From Bidens hawaiensis (taxonomy: Eukaryota > Streptophyta > Magnoliopsida > Asterales > Asteraceae), in contig JAIQDT010000061.1 in assembly GCA_021521415.1 (NCBI GenBank), forward strand, positions 1,736,001 through 1,800,000: DNA of 64,000 nucleotides. Reading direction: 5' to 3'. The notes beneath the pieces are model-generated. The model had not been told where the DNA came from, did not search any database, and saw only the letters and a list, made by a program, of their open reading frames with translations. Every line of letters begins with the position of its first letter. Positions within the stretch are counted from its first letter, which is position 1. The translations under genes and the position numbers were made by a program. Below, in pieces: positions 23,631 through 34,895 of this stretch.

Positions 23631-23878
23631 AAGGTATCTGTGATAACATTACACTCCTGCTTAGCTAAACAGTTACAGATACATTCTTGAAGGAGCGAGG
23701 AATTTAAGCGGTCAAGTACAAAGGAACCCAGAGTGACAGCATGCTACGCCTCAGCTAAATAATTACGCGCAAAGCATTTGAGAGGATGAGAAATAAACAG
23801 GAGAATTTAAGGAATGAGATGAACATTAACGCTAACGACACGAGAGTTAGCCATATCCTATCCCTACGAAGACGGAAC

Positions 23879-24347
23879 TGTTGGTGCATAGATGTCAGTA
23901 GTTCATATGTATAAAGTCTGTAATCGAGTCTGTAATATTGTTTATGTAATTGTTTGTGTAACAGCGAAGTTGTTGACAAGTTCGCTTAGGCGAACTTGTT
24001 AACCAAGCGAAGTTGTTGACAAGTTCGCCTAGGCGAACTTGTTCAACGAGCGAAGTTATTGACAGGCGAAGTTGTCGTGTATTTAAGTAACCTATGGGTT
24101 ACTGTTTCAGTGTTGGTCATTTTAGGTTTTTGGTTGATCGAGTTCAGTTACGTGTGAGTCTATTGACGTGAGTCTGTAAGCATCTCGGTTTGAGTTATCA
24201 ATATAACGTGTGGTTGTTCGTATTGTGTGTACGTGTGTTTGTGAGCTAATATTCTACGTCCGTAACGATCTACACAGGGATTCCGCACCTGTGTATATCG
24301 GGATATCTCGTGTAAGATCCGTCCAGGAACCTACAGGAACCCTAACA
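23879..24347 (-). mobile_element. Copia-type solo LTR inside the Tekay leader
   Basis: 469 bases from TGTTGGTGCATAG to AACCCTAACA, termini TGTTRG/CYAACA as in Ty1/Copia LTRs. Flanks GGAAC and TAGTC do not match, so no target duplication is visible. An internal array at 23962-24076 repeats AAGTTCGCCTAGGCGAACTT and GCGAAGTTGTTGACA. Orientation is uncertain. Confidence 0.5.
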
Positions 24348-24644
24348 TAGTCAGACACAAGTAGTATTTAGAACATGCAAGGTAACGGTAAACTGCTAAT
24401 AACGTTGATCAAGTGTTATTAATTGTTTACTTTACCCGCCCATCCTAAGCACCCTCTGCCCCCTAACCATATCAGCATCCCATCTTACACTTAAGCAATT
24501 ATTCACGAAATGACATCTTAAACTTGTAAGAATGACTACATAATTAGAATTTACCTCTTGACATGCAGCAACTCGCGGTTGGCATTTCTAGTCCCTTCTT
24601 CTATTGTTCGAGTCCAAGCATTTAGGAACGCTCGGATCCCTCGA

Positions 24645-24662
24645 ACCATGGCTCTGATACCA
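24645..24662 (-). other. Primer-binding site, initiator tRNA-Met
   Basis: Minus strand TGGTATCAGAGCCATGGT, three bases downstream of the 5' LTR. Its TGGTATCAGAGC complements the 3' end of initiator tRNA-Met, the usual primer of chromoviruses. Confidence 0.85.
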
Positions 24663-24665
24663 ATA

Positions 24666-25799
24666 TGTAAGACCTCGAATCCCGGGAATCCTATAGTTGA
24701 TGATCATACACGAAACTTACAAAATTCTTAAACTCAAAACAATTCATTTCATTTCAAAAACCAGTTCAGAGTATAAATCAGCAAAAAAATCATAATTATT
24801 AAAACAAGTTCCCAAAACCCGGGAATTATGCCCAAAACCAAATTTCAATGTATTAAGTATTAATTGAAAAGGACAACGTTCATTAACAAAACTTTCCGAC
24901 TAGATATGCCTTCAACCGTCCCAGTAGCCTCGAGCACGTCCAAGCGGTAAGCATCCTCCTCCTAACATGAAACTCACACTAACATACATACAAAGTCAGC
25001 TTGACCTGAGTGAGTTCAAGTTTTAATAATTGACATTTATAATAATCATTCCAAGAGTTTAAAATAAAACGGGATACGAACAGTTAGGCCATCATCAACA
25101 ATAAGTAGTCATACTTATATATATGTACATCTATATAATTATATCCCTATAAATATCATCCAAGTAATAACATAAGAGTCGAGCACACGTACAAACCAAC
25201 CACGTAACATCTCATCCAACGTATGCAAACACAAAGTAGGCATACGTAAACATCTTTAGTCGATAACAACTAATTAACATCGCCAATTATTGGCCATACA
25301 ATAATACATGTATAAACATACATCCAAACATACAATAATATAATCCCAAGGCCTACTCTATACAAGTAAGCCCATGTAAAATAATTTAAACTATTCATCA
25401 AGCAAAATCGCTTAAGTGTGTATGATAGCCCAAAACTTGAAAAGAGTAAAAAGGGGCATCGTGAACTCACCTGACCCAAGGCACGAAATCACCACGAGCT
25501 AGAGAACCCCTAAGTATCCCCACAACTCAAACGCCTGTCGGTTTACATACAATCATTACTAACGACACCGAATGGACTCGTTTATCCTACGAGGCGTTCT
25601 AACATGGTTCAAGTTACCTAAAGCCTTGACCTCACCACGTTCGATTAAAACAACCCCCGGGGCATTATATTTACCAAAGGACCCATAGTTACTCCCGATA
25701 ACAAAGAATTCTCAATTTACTCCCGGAAGCACTAGGTGAGACTAACATGCGCGGTTAAGAGTTGTTTAGGCAATTAACATCAAACTCAGCCCCGTGTGG
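24666..25799 (-). repeat. 5' LTR of Tekay element A, truncated
   Basis: Starts TGTAAGACCTCG and follows the left LTR closely up to CTCAGCCCCGTGTGG, where similarity stops. About 650 bases of its far end are missing. The conserved box is at 24992-25015. Confidence 0.8.
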
Positions 25800-27005
25800 A
25801 CCGATTATATTTGTTAGTCATAAATTGTAACACCCTGGCTTAAGAAGAAACGCCCGAGTGTTACGTACAGATTGTTCAAACACACTAGACACTATTAAGT
25901 GACCATAATATCATTAATTCGTTCACAACACAAGTACACAAGTTCAAGAAAACAAATACAACCAATTTAAGGATAGACAGTTATGACAATTTATTGATTA
26001 TTTTTTATAACCTAAAAACTAGTGTCTATCTTTACATCATCCTCTAATCACCGCACCTATAGCTTGCATATAAAATAAAGTCAACTACAAGTAGCTGGTG
26101 ATTATCATCAAGGTTTGATATAATACATAAAAAGCGTACAATTCTATGAACCGTGTAATCAACGCAAGTAAGTCCTTTCCAATTAGTAACAACCAACGTA
26201 TTCGGGATATCGCACAACGCGCGCAAGGTCCTTTCTAGTTGAGGCCGATCAGCGTACTCAGATAGCACAACGCATATAAGGTCCTTTCCAGTTGGGGACA
26301 ACCAACGTACTCGGATAATAGCACAACGCACATAAGCAAGTAAACACACAAGTCCATAATGTGAATTGTAGTTTGAATAAGTAATAATAGAAATCATTTA
26401 AATAGGATATGCATACTACCCCCAAAATGTAAAAACGTTTAAAAAGGGGGTGTGAGAAACTCACATTTGAAATTGAAGCGAAAGACTAAGAATAAACCGA
26501 AAGCTTCAGAGAAACCAAAGCAAACGATCCGAACGAACTACAGTAAGAATAAATACGAAATTTAACGACTAATCTATCGATATTATTAAGGTTAGTTATT
26601 GTATAAGTTTGTTTAAGAATTAATTGATGTGTTATTTTTACTAATTTTAGTGCTATTGATTATAATAGTAATATTTTAAGTTTAACGGAATTTGGTTGTT
26701 ATTATGTTATTAATATCTTTAACGGAAAAGATACGAAGCAAGATGTTCGTAAAAACTTGGACTAGCGATTACAAGTCTAAATTAATTTTAAAGGTTTTAA
26801 TGAAATAATTTAAGAAATTAAAGTTTACGGTTATGTTTATCGGACGAATTTTAATTATGGGTTACGAAAACGAAAGTTTGATTTTTAAGTGGAAAAATGA
26901 TGAAATATAATTTATAAAATTTTTATTTGGATTAAAAAAAATATTTTTATTGTTTTATTATGATTTTTAATTGATTAATTTAATTATATAAAAAGATAAA
27001 GGCTG

Positions 27006-27008
<3 letters not shown>

Positions 27009-27062
<54 letters not shown>
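27009..27062. repeat. (AT)n microsatellite
   Basis: About 27 uninterrupted AT units inside the solo LTR. Confidence 0.95.
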
Positions 27063-27069
<7 letters not shown>

Positions 27070-27134
27070 CCTGACTCGGGTTTCGAATCCGGGTCTTTCT
27101 GTTAAAAGTCTCATGTGTTAGCCAGCTGAACCAA
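27062..27134 (-). other. tRNA-Lys(UUU)-like module 1
   Basis: Minus strand: A-box-like TTGGTTCAGCTGG, anticodon-loop CTTTTAA (anticodon TTT in tRNA-like spacing) and a T-arm ACCCGGATTCGAAACCCGAGT. The acceptor stem does not pair and there is no proper terminator, so it is a tRNA-like relic rather than a gene. Confidence 0.45.
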
Positions 27135-27236
27135 GTATCATATTCGTTTTAAGAATGAGTTTAATATTATAAATACACTAACTGATTAAAGGTATAATAG
27201 TTATTAATTAACAAAAAAAAATTAATTAAAAGACTA

Positions 27237-27306
27237 ACAACCCAGGTTTCGAACCCGGGTCTCATGTTTAAAAAGCCTGTGACTTAACCAGTGAAGTATC
27301 AAAGCA
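27237..27306 (-). other. tRNA-Lys-like module 2
   Basis: Minus strand: CACTGGTTAAGTCAC, then CTTTTTAAA, then a T-arm ACCCGGGTTCGAAACCTGGG with a strong stem. It shares the preceding GATACTT with module 1 and lies about 175 bases from it, suggesting a duplication inside the LTR. Confidence 0.4.
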
Positions 27307-28162
27307 ATTCGGTTATTATATGAAAACGATTATTTATAAGTATTAGTTTTGGTTCATCTTGTTCACATATGAACCCTAGATCTTTAATTGTTAAATCCAA
27401 GTTTGTAAAAATTAAGTTAGGGATTTTAGTGTACGGCTTACAACTATTCATAAACATATAAAAATTACCTGGAACTATGACGATTTTATGGTGAACGGAA
27501 CATGGCCGGAAACAAACTTCGTCGGACAAATTCATGATTATAGAGTGTATTTTAGATTGAATTGATGTTTGGAACGAGGTTAGATGAATGTTTGCATCTT
27601 TTTTTAATAGGGCTAATTGGAACGAAAGATGTTAATCACATGTTTTGCGTTGTGGGTTAAATGGCCGACGGTTATGGTTTGGTTACGAGACGAATTGACT
27701 CATTATTAGGCGTTATTTATGTTGATTAGTGATTGTAGGTTTAGTCTTAAGCTGTTACAAGTTTCGAATTGATTTAATATGCGCGTTTTGACAAGTTTAT
27801 GGAGCTCGCCGGACTTGCTAAGGCTCGCTGGAATGGCCGGCCGGAAAACCGTGAATTACAAGGAAGGTGGGCTGATTGATTTGTGTTTTTATTATTTTAT
27901 AATTTACATATTTAGTCCTTAAGCTTTGAAGTTATATTAAAACATAAATTTAAATATAAATTTCAATTTGAACCTTATACTTTGTAATGTTTTAAGACTA
28001 GAGAAAATAAAAAGAAATTTAACGAATGCGAATACTAATCCAAATACAAACAAAATGACGAATACGTGTAACGAACGTGACATATATATATATATTAGTA
28101 AACAAAAGCCGAAAATTTAAAACAGGTCGGGTTTTCGGGTTTGAAAAGTAACGAATGTTACA

Positions 28163-28990
28163 TAAATATAAAAGCATAATTAGTTTTGATGTACGTTAGA
28201 AGTCTTCTAAATAATCATATTTCATGAGAATGCCTTCGTTTGTTCCATGATCACCGTGATGTCTTTTATCTTAGCTATTTGAATAATCAATCCTCGAATA
28301 ATAAACATGGTTACTTGTAATAAATCTCAAGAGTCTTCAAGATCAATTCATTATGCAAGAATGTCTTTGTAACATGAGTGCACTAGGCGCACCTTTTTTG
28401 CGATACAACAAGTCTTTCTTCCTACAGAGATGATATAGATATGTCCTTATGAGTGAAGGTTGATGGAAGAGGAACGCTCCCTTCCTATAAAAGAAATACA
28501 TATATGTCCTTATGAATAAAGGCTTATGGAAATGGCACGTTCCCTTCCTATAAAAGATAATACAGCTATTTCCTTATGCATGAAGGCTGATGGAAGGGGC
28601 ACACTCTTTTCCTTTAAAAGATAATATATATATTTTCTTATGCATGAAGGCTGATGAAAGAGGCACATAGCTATGTCCTAATGCATGAAGGCTGCGGGAA
28701 TAGGCTAATGGAAGGGGCATGCTCCCTTCCTATAAAAGATGATATGGATATGTCCTTATACATGAAGGCTGGGGTGGGGCTCTTCTCTTTTCTAGAGGGG
28801 TAATTTTGGATGTGTGGGTCGATAGAAGAAGGTTTTTTTCTCCACCATAGAAAACTCTTGAAATAACATCTTGGATCTTTCGTATTTGTATTCGTATTTG
28901 TTTACCCATTTTGGGAATGTAATTCGGATCTTGGTTTATAAATAAAATTATGCATCTGTAATTATTTGAATGTGTATACTCATTTCATAC
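28163..28990. repeat. Unclassified DNA with a minisatellite of about 65 bases
   Basis: From about 28430 to 28770 some five or six imperfect units recur: ATGTCCTTATGCATGAAGGC, TGATGGAAGGGGCAC, CTCCCTTCCTATAAAAGA. The rest is AT-rich with no gene. Confidence 0.7.
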
Positions 28991-29299
28991 TGTCACACCC
29001 CGACCTAAGCGGCAAAACATGCCGGGGCGTAACGTATTGATCAGACAATAGCTCAAAAGACACTAATTAAAGCGACAATAATTATTTAATTTAATTAACA
29101 TTAAAACAAGTACACAAATTCAGTAATCGAAACGAATACATCATACTTTTGCGTTTTGAATAAATATCCTAAGGTCAAACTAATATCTTCGATCTTGAAC
29201 AATTTTAACTACTTGTACCTGTAGCATGTATAAAAATAGGGTTTATTAACACGAATGTTAGTGAGAATACATAATTTTAGTTATACACACACACACACA
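28991..29299 (-). repeat. Truncated LTR fragment (TGTCACACCCCGACC)
   Basis: The start matches the LTR family of 15760-17664 and, inverted, the end of 39486-41415 (AAGGTCGGGGTGTTACA). It breaks at an (AC)n run. 38900-39485 resembles the next part of such an LTR, so the element B complex may have inserted into it. Confidence 0.5.
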
Positions 29300-29569
29300 C
29301 TAGTTTATATGCCCGTGTGACACATGGGCTGTAAAATTATTTATATAACATATTAATACATATATTCAATGAAATATTTTAAAATTCAAATAATATAATC
29401 TATGAGATATTTTAAAAATCAAATAAATATGTAGTTAAGTAACTTAAATATGACATAAAAGATAAAAAAATACATTTAAAATTTATTACAAAATTCTGAA
29501 TACTTCTTTGCATTTGATGTTTTAGTTGAAGTTTAGCATCACTATAAGATAATAACTTTAAAGTCGTCT
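29300..29569 (-). mobile_element. Helitron-like fragment with 3' hairpin and CTAG end
   Basis: On the minus strand GCCCATGTGTCACACGGGC forms a nine-base-pair stem with one mismatch, followed by ATATAAACTAG at 29300. Hairpin then CTRR is the Helitron 3' signature, and T follows as in the AT target. The remaining 240 bases are AT-rich; the 5' end is not identified. Confidence 0.45.
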
Positions 29570-30553
29570 TGTAAGGCCCCCGACCCCGGGTGCCTTACTT
29601 TTTCTCGGGTTGGATTTACTTATTCACATAATTCGGAAATCAGAGTTAATTAAAACAAATTACGGAATAAATAGTCAATCACTCTTACATAACATAAGTA
29701 CCTTGTCTTAAACGAAATAACATAGGTCATAAATGTTTAACAAAATTAACATGCGATTCTTCCTCTTAAGGATGCGAGTCTTCATCTTATTGCCATGTAT
29801 CTCCACCAAGCAACCTGCCTCATTCTATTCACCTGCATGCATACTAAAAGTCAGCTACGCTAAGTGAGTTCTAGTTAATCAATTAACGTACACTATGTTC
29901 ACTAACTTATTAATGCGCGTCCGGAGATACGTATTAATTTCTTATCTGCTCATCTATCATTCGTTTATACATACATACATACATTCATACATTCTTTCAT
30001 AATTCATACACTCTTGTTTATTACTTTTATGCTTACATTACTTTCATATTACTCCTACGTTTTAAAGAGCAATTCGCCCCGTATACCTCGAATATTATAA
30101 GGGTCCGGCTCCCTACTTACCTCGTATATTATTAGGGTCTGGTGCCCTTCATACCTTGGATATTATTAGGGTCTGGTGCCCTTCATACCTCGGATGTTAT
30201 TAGGGTCTGGTGCCCTTCATACCTCAAATATTATTAGGACCCGGTGCCCTTCATACCTTTGTTACCTTTTATTATAAATATATAAACTACGTGCATACTA
30301 ATTAATCATTCACATACATACACAAGCATATATCTAATATACACTTACCACTTAAGGTAAGTGTATTAATCTAGCACATCGTAGTATGCACGCAGCCCCG
30401 AAAACATAACACTGAAAGGGGCTAGAACTTACCTGTAGTCGGTTCCATTCAGAATTAACAGTAATACCCTTCTTCAATTGAGCCCGGCTAACTATTTAAT
30501 ATTCACATGTATTAATTCTTTATTTTAAGTATTTTGTAATAATCCTAAGTTAA
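29570..30553 (-). repeat. 3' LTR of element B, first part
   Basis: Begins TGTAAGGCCCCCGACCCC. Holds the stem-loop box at 29847-29869 and, at 30060-30263, about five units of roughly 40 bases (TATTATTAGGGTCTGGTGCC, CTTCATACCT). The LTR resumes at 33175. Confidence 0.7.
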
Positions 30554-31212
30554 TGTAACATCCCGAAATTTCCAAAATGATATTAATTATATTACTTAAT
30601 AATAGATGGAAAGTTGACTCGGGTTCGGGAAATAAATAATAAAGTAGGAGTTGGTATGAGTCGGGCTAGTGTTAGATTATTTGAGATGAGTTAAATGAGA
30701 ATGGGCCTTAGGTCCATGGGCTTTAAGGGATATAAATATCCCCTAAACCACCATAAAACCCTAAACCTCATCTATTTCCATTCTAATCTCTACACATTCA
30801 AAACACACACACCATAAACGAGCAGGATCCGAGAGAGAGTAAACGTTAGTTGGTGCTAGATCGTCGTGACGAACCAAAGCAACAAGACCAGCTCGTGTTC
30901 GTAAGTTCGACTCGTTCAAGGTACGTTTATGGTTAGAAATCGTTCGTATAGGTTCGGTTTGATTTGAGAAATGGTAGATCTGAGTTTGTATGGTAAAAAC
31001 GAATCCAACAAAGCTAAACTCACTGAAAATGGTTATGATTTGATGGGTTAATCGATTGATAAAAAGGACCCGTAACCTATATGCCTAAATCGCACCCTCT
31101 AAACATCGATGTTAGGTCGATTTGATAGTTGGGGTTTGTAGGCGCTGGTCAGACGATTCCATGGGTACCTAAATCGAGTTATTTGGTTAAGGAACGAAGG
31201 ATTTAGGAGCGA

Positions 31213-31487
31213 ACAGAACCTGCAGACGACAACTTCGCCTGCAAGCTAAGTTCGCCTGATGAACTTCGCCTGCAAGCTAAGTTCGCCTGATGAACTTCGC
31301 CTAAAGCTAAGTTCGCCTAAGGTTTAACTTCGCCTAAAGCTAAGTTCGCCTAAGGTTTAACTTCGCCTAAAGCTAAGTTCGCCTATGGTTTAACTTCGCC
31401 TAAAGCTAAGTTCGCCTAAGGTTTAACTTCGCCTAAAGCTAAGTTCGCTTAAGGTTTAACTTCGCCTAAAGTTAAGTTCGCTTAGAA
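31213..31487. repeat. Minisatellite of about 33 bases, TTCGCCT type
   Basis: About eight units alternate AACTTCGCCTAAAGC and TAAGTTCGCCTAAGGTT. The words AAGTTCGCC and its near-complement also form the array in the Copia LTR at 23962-24076. Confidence 0.9.
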
Positions 31488-32235
31488 AATAAATTAAAAA
31501 CCTAATGGAAAATGTGTTAAGACAGTTAATGTAAATAAAATTTTTTCAAGCTGACCTGGCAGCTCGACCCCAGCCAGGGGCTCTGTCCCTTGGACCCTGC
31601 TAGGGGCTGCCGCCCTTAGACCCCGCTGCCAGGGGCGCTGCCCCCAGACCCCCGTTCGTTGTGGGTAGTAGTTAAGACTGGAAAGATGATATAAGTAGTG
31701 ATAGTTGTTTGATACGTGTACTTGTTATACAGTCAGCCGTGCATAGCTGAAGAAAGGGATTACGATTAACGGTGAACGTAACCGTGTGCAGGTGAGTTTC
31801 TAGCCCCATTCTTTGTTATGTTTTCGGGGCTGTGTGCATACTCGATGTGTTGTTAATACATTTATCCTAAGTGATTAGTGTATGTCATATGTGATATGTG
31901 TGATAAATATGAATGATTGTTTGTCGATACGCGAACGATCTTCGGATATTGCGCGTACTGTCAGGTTAAAAATAAAGGTACGAATATTATATATCGAAGA
32001 TGTATGAATATTTCAAATGAATACTTGTCGGGGCGTGAACGATCTTCTGATATTGCACGTAACGTCAAGGGGTATGGTTGTTAAATGAATAAGGTAAGGA
32101 ATGCCTAGAGTGTTCTTATGTTATAATGTAAGTATGTGTATATAGGTACACGAATGGCATGTGAGTTCTACGTTCGACATAGTAAGTTAGGATGGCAAAT
32201 CCCTCTAGCTTCTGTCGGACATAGACTCGGCTGGT

Positions 32236-32690
32236 GATGGCGTAGTTAAGGACTGTGAGCCTTATACGTGAAGTAGATGATATATGTAAACGTAGATAAG
32301 GACTGCGAACCTTATACGTAATGTAGATAGGCGTCAGCATAGGAAAGGACTGTGAACCTTATACGTGCTGATTTTGTAGCATAGGGGAGGACTGCGAACC
32401 TCGTACGTGCTATGAATTAGGTTGCAACATAGGGAAGGACTGCGAACCTTGTACGTGTTGTGGATGTATTTCTGCATAGGAAAGGACTGTGAACCTTATA
32501 CGTGCTGATTTTGTAGCATAGGGGAGGACTGCGAACCTCGTACGTGCTATGAATTAGGTTGCAACATAGGGAAGGACTGCGAACCTTGTACGTGTTGTGG
32601 ATGTACTATGGTATAGGGAAGGACCGCGATCCTTGTACGTACCATAAATGGTGAACATAGGTAAGGACTGCGAACCTTGAACGTGTTCAC
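32236..32690. repeat. Minisatellite, GGACTGCGAACCTTGTACGT units
   Basis: About ten units of roughly 45 bases, with a higher-order repeat of 137 bases (starts at 32337 and 32474). Located some 480-930 bases from the LTR 3' end. Confidence 0.9.
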
Positions 32691-33174
32691 GACCTTGAGA
32701 ACAGGTATAGACGGTGAACTATGAACGTACTCTCGGTAGACTGAGGTTAGTGATTGTAGATATGTATGTATGTATGGTAGCAAGTATGTATGTAGAACAG
32801 AAGGGTAACTAGTGAAGTATGGATATGTATCTACGGATATGTATGTATGTGTATGTATTGTATGGCGTTCGATTAACTAGAACTCACTCAGCGTAGCTGA
32901 CTTTTAGTATGCACGCAGGTGAGCTGATTATAGAGTTAGCATGAGGATGACACACGGCATGGATTGAACGGCTGGCATCTGAAGAAAGAAGTAAAGATGT
33001 TTTAAATATAAAGTTTTGTGTTATGGTATCAAAGAAAAGATTTAATGTTTTGTAACAAATGATTGATGTTTTATATTCCGCGAAAAGTTTTAATAAACTC
33101 TGATTTGAAGAACTGTGTTTATGAGTAAATCCGACGCTAAATTAGGGCCACCGGGTTCGGGGCCTTACAGTTAA

Positions 33175-34477
33175 CGGGGTTAACTTTTAAGTTAACTAAA
33201 CCGAAAGCATAACCTGCTCAATCTGATTATATTAGTTCAAGGAACTTAACATTATTTTATTACTTTGATAAACTTTAGCTTTATTATTTAACGAACCATC
33301 TTTATTGACTTAATGTTTTCTTAACGAGCATACGGGTTACAGGTTCTAATGAGTCGGTTCTCGGGTTCGGTTTCATATTTTCTTGGGTTGAGTTCGGTTC
33401 CCTTTGGTTCATTTGGACAGGAGATTTGGTCAAGTTCCTATCTTGGTCCACCCACTCTCGATCCAAAAATCATTCCACTTGAGTTCACTATTCAGTCCAC
33501 TCTAGTTCACTAGAGTCGAATCCAGTCCACTCTAGTTCACTAGAGTCGAATTCCCATCCACTCTAGTTCGCTAGAGTTGAATTCAAATCCACTCTAGTTC
33601 ACTAGAGTCGAATCCATTATTCCGCTCTAGTTCATTAGTCAAATCCATTATTCCGCTCTAGTTCACTAGAGTTAAATCCATTATTTCGCTCTAGTTCACT
33701 AGAGTCAAATCCATTATTCCGTTCTAGTTCACTAAAGACAAATCCATTTGTTGAAATTCGAGCCGAGCCTATAATATTCAAATGATCAAATCGACTCAAA
33801 TTTGAGTCGAATCCTTCCTTTCACTTGAATCGAGTCGATTGGTTCTTTTGAAGAGAGTCTCATAACCCACCTAATAGTTGTTTATCTATTTTGTCAAATC
33901 TTCTAAACCGAGATCCAACTTTCATAGTAGGTTCGTTTAGAGTTCTTTTAAGTCGGTTTGGTTCGTTTCATTTTAGCTTACAAACCCATTTGTTCATTAA
34001 TCTTAAGACAAACGAGAAGAAGATGAAATGAAGGATGAACCTTTAACCTAATACGTACCTTAAAGATTAGGTCAGATTAGATCTTGAATCTCTTAGAATC
34101 CTAGTTGAACCTTCTTAGATTAATAGAAAATCAATCTTTGTTAGCTCTCTAAAGATCTTGGATGGAATAGGAAGATGGAATGTTTAGGTATGTATGAGCA
34201 GAGGGTATGTGTGCGTACATGAGGGTGTATGTCTGATAATGATGGTGAAATGATGAAGGAATGATAAGGATGAGGTAAACATTAGGGTTTTAGAGGTTTA
34301 AATATACTAAGCCCAGGGTTTTAGCCCGTAATCCCTCTTAGGCCCATGACATCCCTAATCTTATCCTTTCACATAATTATTACTTATTACTTAATTAAAT
34401 TAAATACATTACACGACACATGATTAAATAAAACATGTATTATTTTATTTATTAAATCTCAAAACGAGGACGTTACA
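33175..34477 (-). repeat. 3' LTR of element B, second part
   Basis: Continues the LTR after the nested solo LTR and ends CGTTACA at 34477, beside the purine tract. 33445-33745 is a minisatellite of the hairpin unit CTCTAGTTCACTAGAG. Confidence 0.7.
33445..33745. repeat. Minisatellite with self-complementary units
   Basis: About ten units of 25-37 bases built on CTCTAGTTCACTAGAG (CTCTAGT pairs with ACTAGAG), spaced by AATCCATTATTCCG or similar. Confidence 0.9.
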
Positions 34478-34492
34478 AGTCTTCCCCCCCTT
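34478..34492 (-). other. Polypurine tract of element B
   Basis: Minus strand AAGGGGGGGAAGACT directly before the LTR start TGTAACG. Confidence 0.75.
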
Positions 34493-34505
34493 AAAAAGGT
34501 TTCTT

Positions 34506-34890
34506 CCCCGAAACCTAGCTATTACACAAATAGTTGAGGATAGAACTTACACATTTCTTCCTCCACTTCCACGTTGGTCCGATCCTTTACGGTGTTTCCA
34601 AATCACTTTTACTAACGTAATGACCTTGTGGCAAAGCTGTTTGTCTTTATGGTCAACGATTTTAACTGGCTGCTTGATGTAGTTCAATCGCTCGTCTACC
34701 TCTATGTCCATTAACGGCACATGATACTTGTCGTCGGCGAGGCATTTCCTTAGGTGAGAGACATGAAAGGTAGAGTGAATCCCTTCCAATTCGTCAGGTA
34801 GATTGAGCTTATACACCACTTCTCCTATACGGGCTACGATCTTGAACGGTCCAATATATCTTTCACTCAACTTTCCTCTCTTCCTAAAAC
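34506..34890 (-). pseudogene. Integrase C-terminus with chromodomain-like tail (element B)
   Basis: RKRGKLSERYIGPFK, VGEVVYKLNLPDELEGIH and HVSHLRKCLADD, then PVKIVDHKDKQL and VIWKHRKGSD. The final residues shift frame: EVEEEMCKFYPQLFV reads in another frame before a TAA near 34527. The upstream integrase resumes at 37665 beyond the nested solo LTR. Confidence 0.75.
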
Positions 34891-34895
34891 GAATA

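Larger units (their letters stand above)
18346..25799 (-). mobile_element. Tekay-like chromovirus retrotransposon, defective
   Basis: Order on the minus strand: 5' LTR (24666-25799, truncated), PBS for initiator tRNA-Met, residual leader holding a Copia solo LTR, protease, reverse transcriptase, RNase H, integrase with chromodomain-like tail, purine tract, 3' LTR (18346-20133). Gag is absent. Pol carries several stops, a frameshift, and the reverse transcriptase active site is changed. The two LTRs are very similar over their shared 1.13 kb. The integrase tail fits the chromovirus (Del/Tekay) clade. Confidence 0.8.
25826..28162 (-). mobile_element. Solo LTR with perfect target duplication TAAAT
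   Basis: 2,337 bases from TGTAACACCCTGG to ACGAATGTTACA, flanked by TAAAT at 25821-25825 and 28163-28167. Orientation is minus by analogy with 15760-17664. Repeated TCCTTTCCARTTGG units occur at 26170-26300. It holds a long (AT)n tract and two tRNA-Lys-like modules. No coding sequence. Confidence 0.85.
30554..33169 (+). mobile_element. Solo LTR with target duplication GTTAA
   Basis: 2,616 bases from TGTAACATCCCG to GGGGCCTTACA, flanked by GTTAA at 30549-30553 and 33170-33174. A TATA box (TATAAATA, 30731-30738) fits plus orientation. It is related to, but inverted against, the LTR it entered. It holds two minisatellites (31213-31487 and 32236-32690) and the stem-loop box at 32882-32904. Confidence 0.85.

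Noticed and set aside
27062..27306. Functional tRNA-Lys genes
   Set aside because: Acceptor stems do not pair and the D-arm is degenerate; called only as tRNA-like modules.
32236..32690. CRISPR-like array
   Set aside because: Plant nuclear DNA; units are degenerate, contiguous minisatellites inside an LTR with no unique spacers of fixed size.
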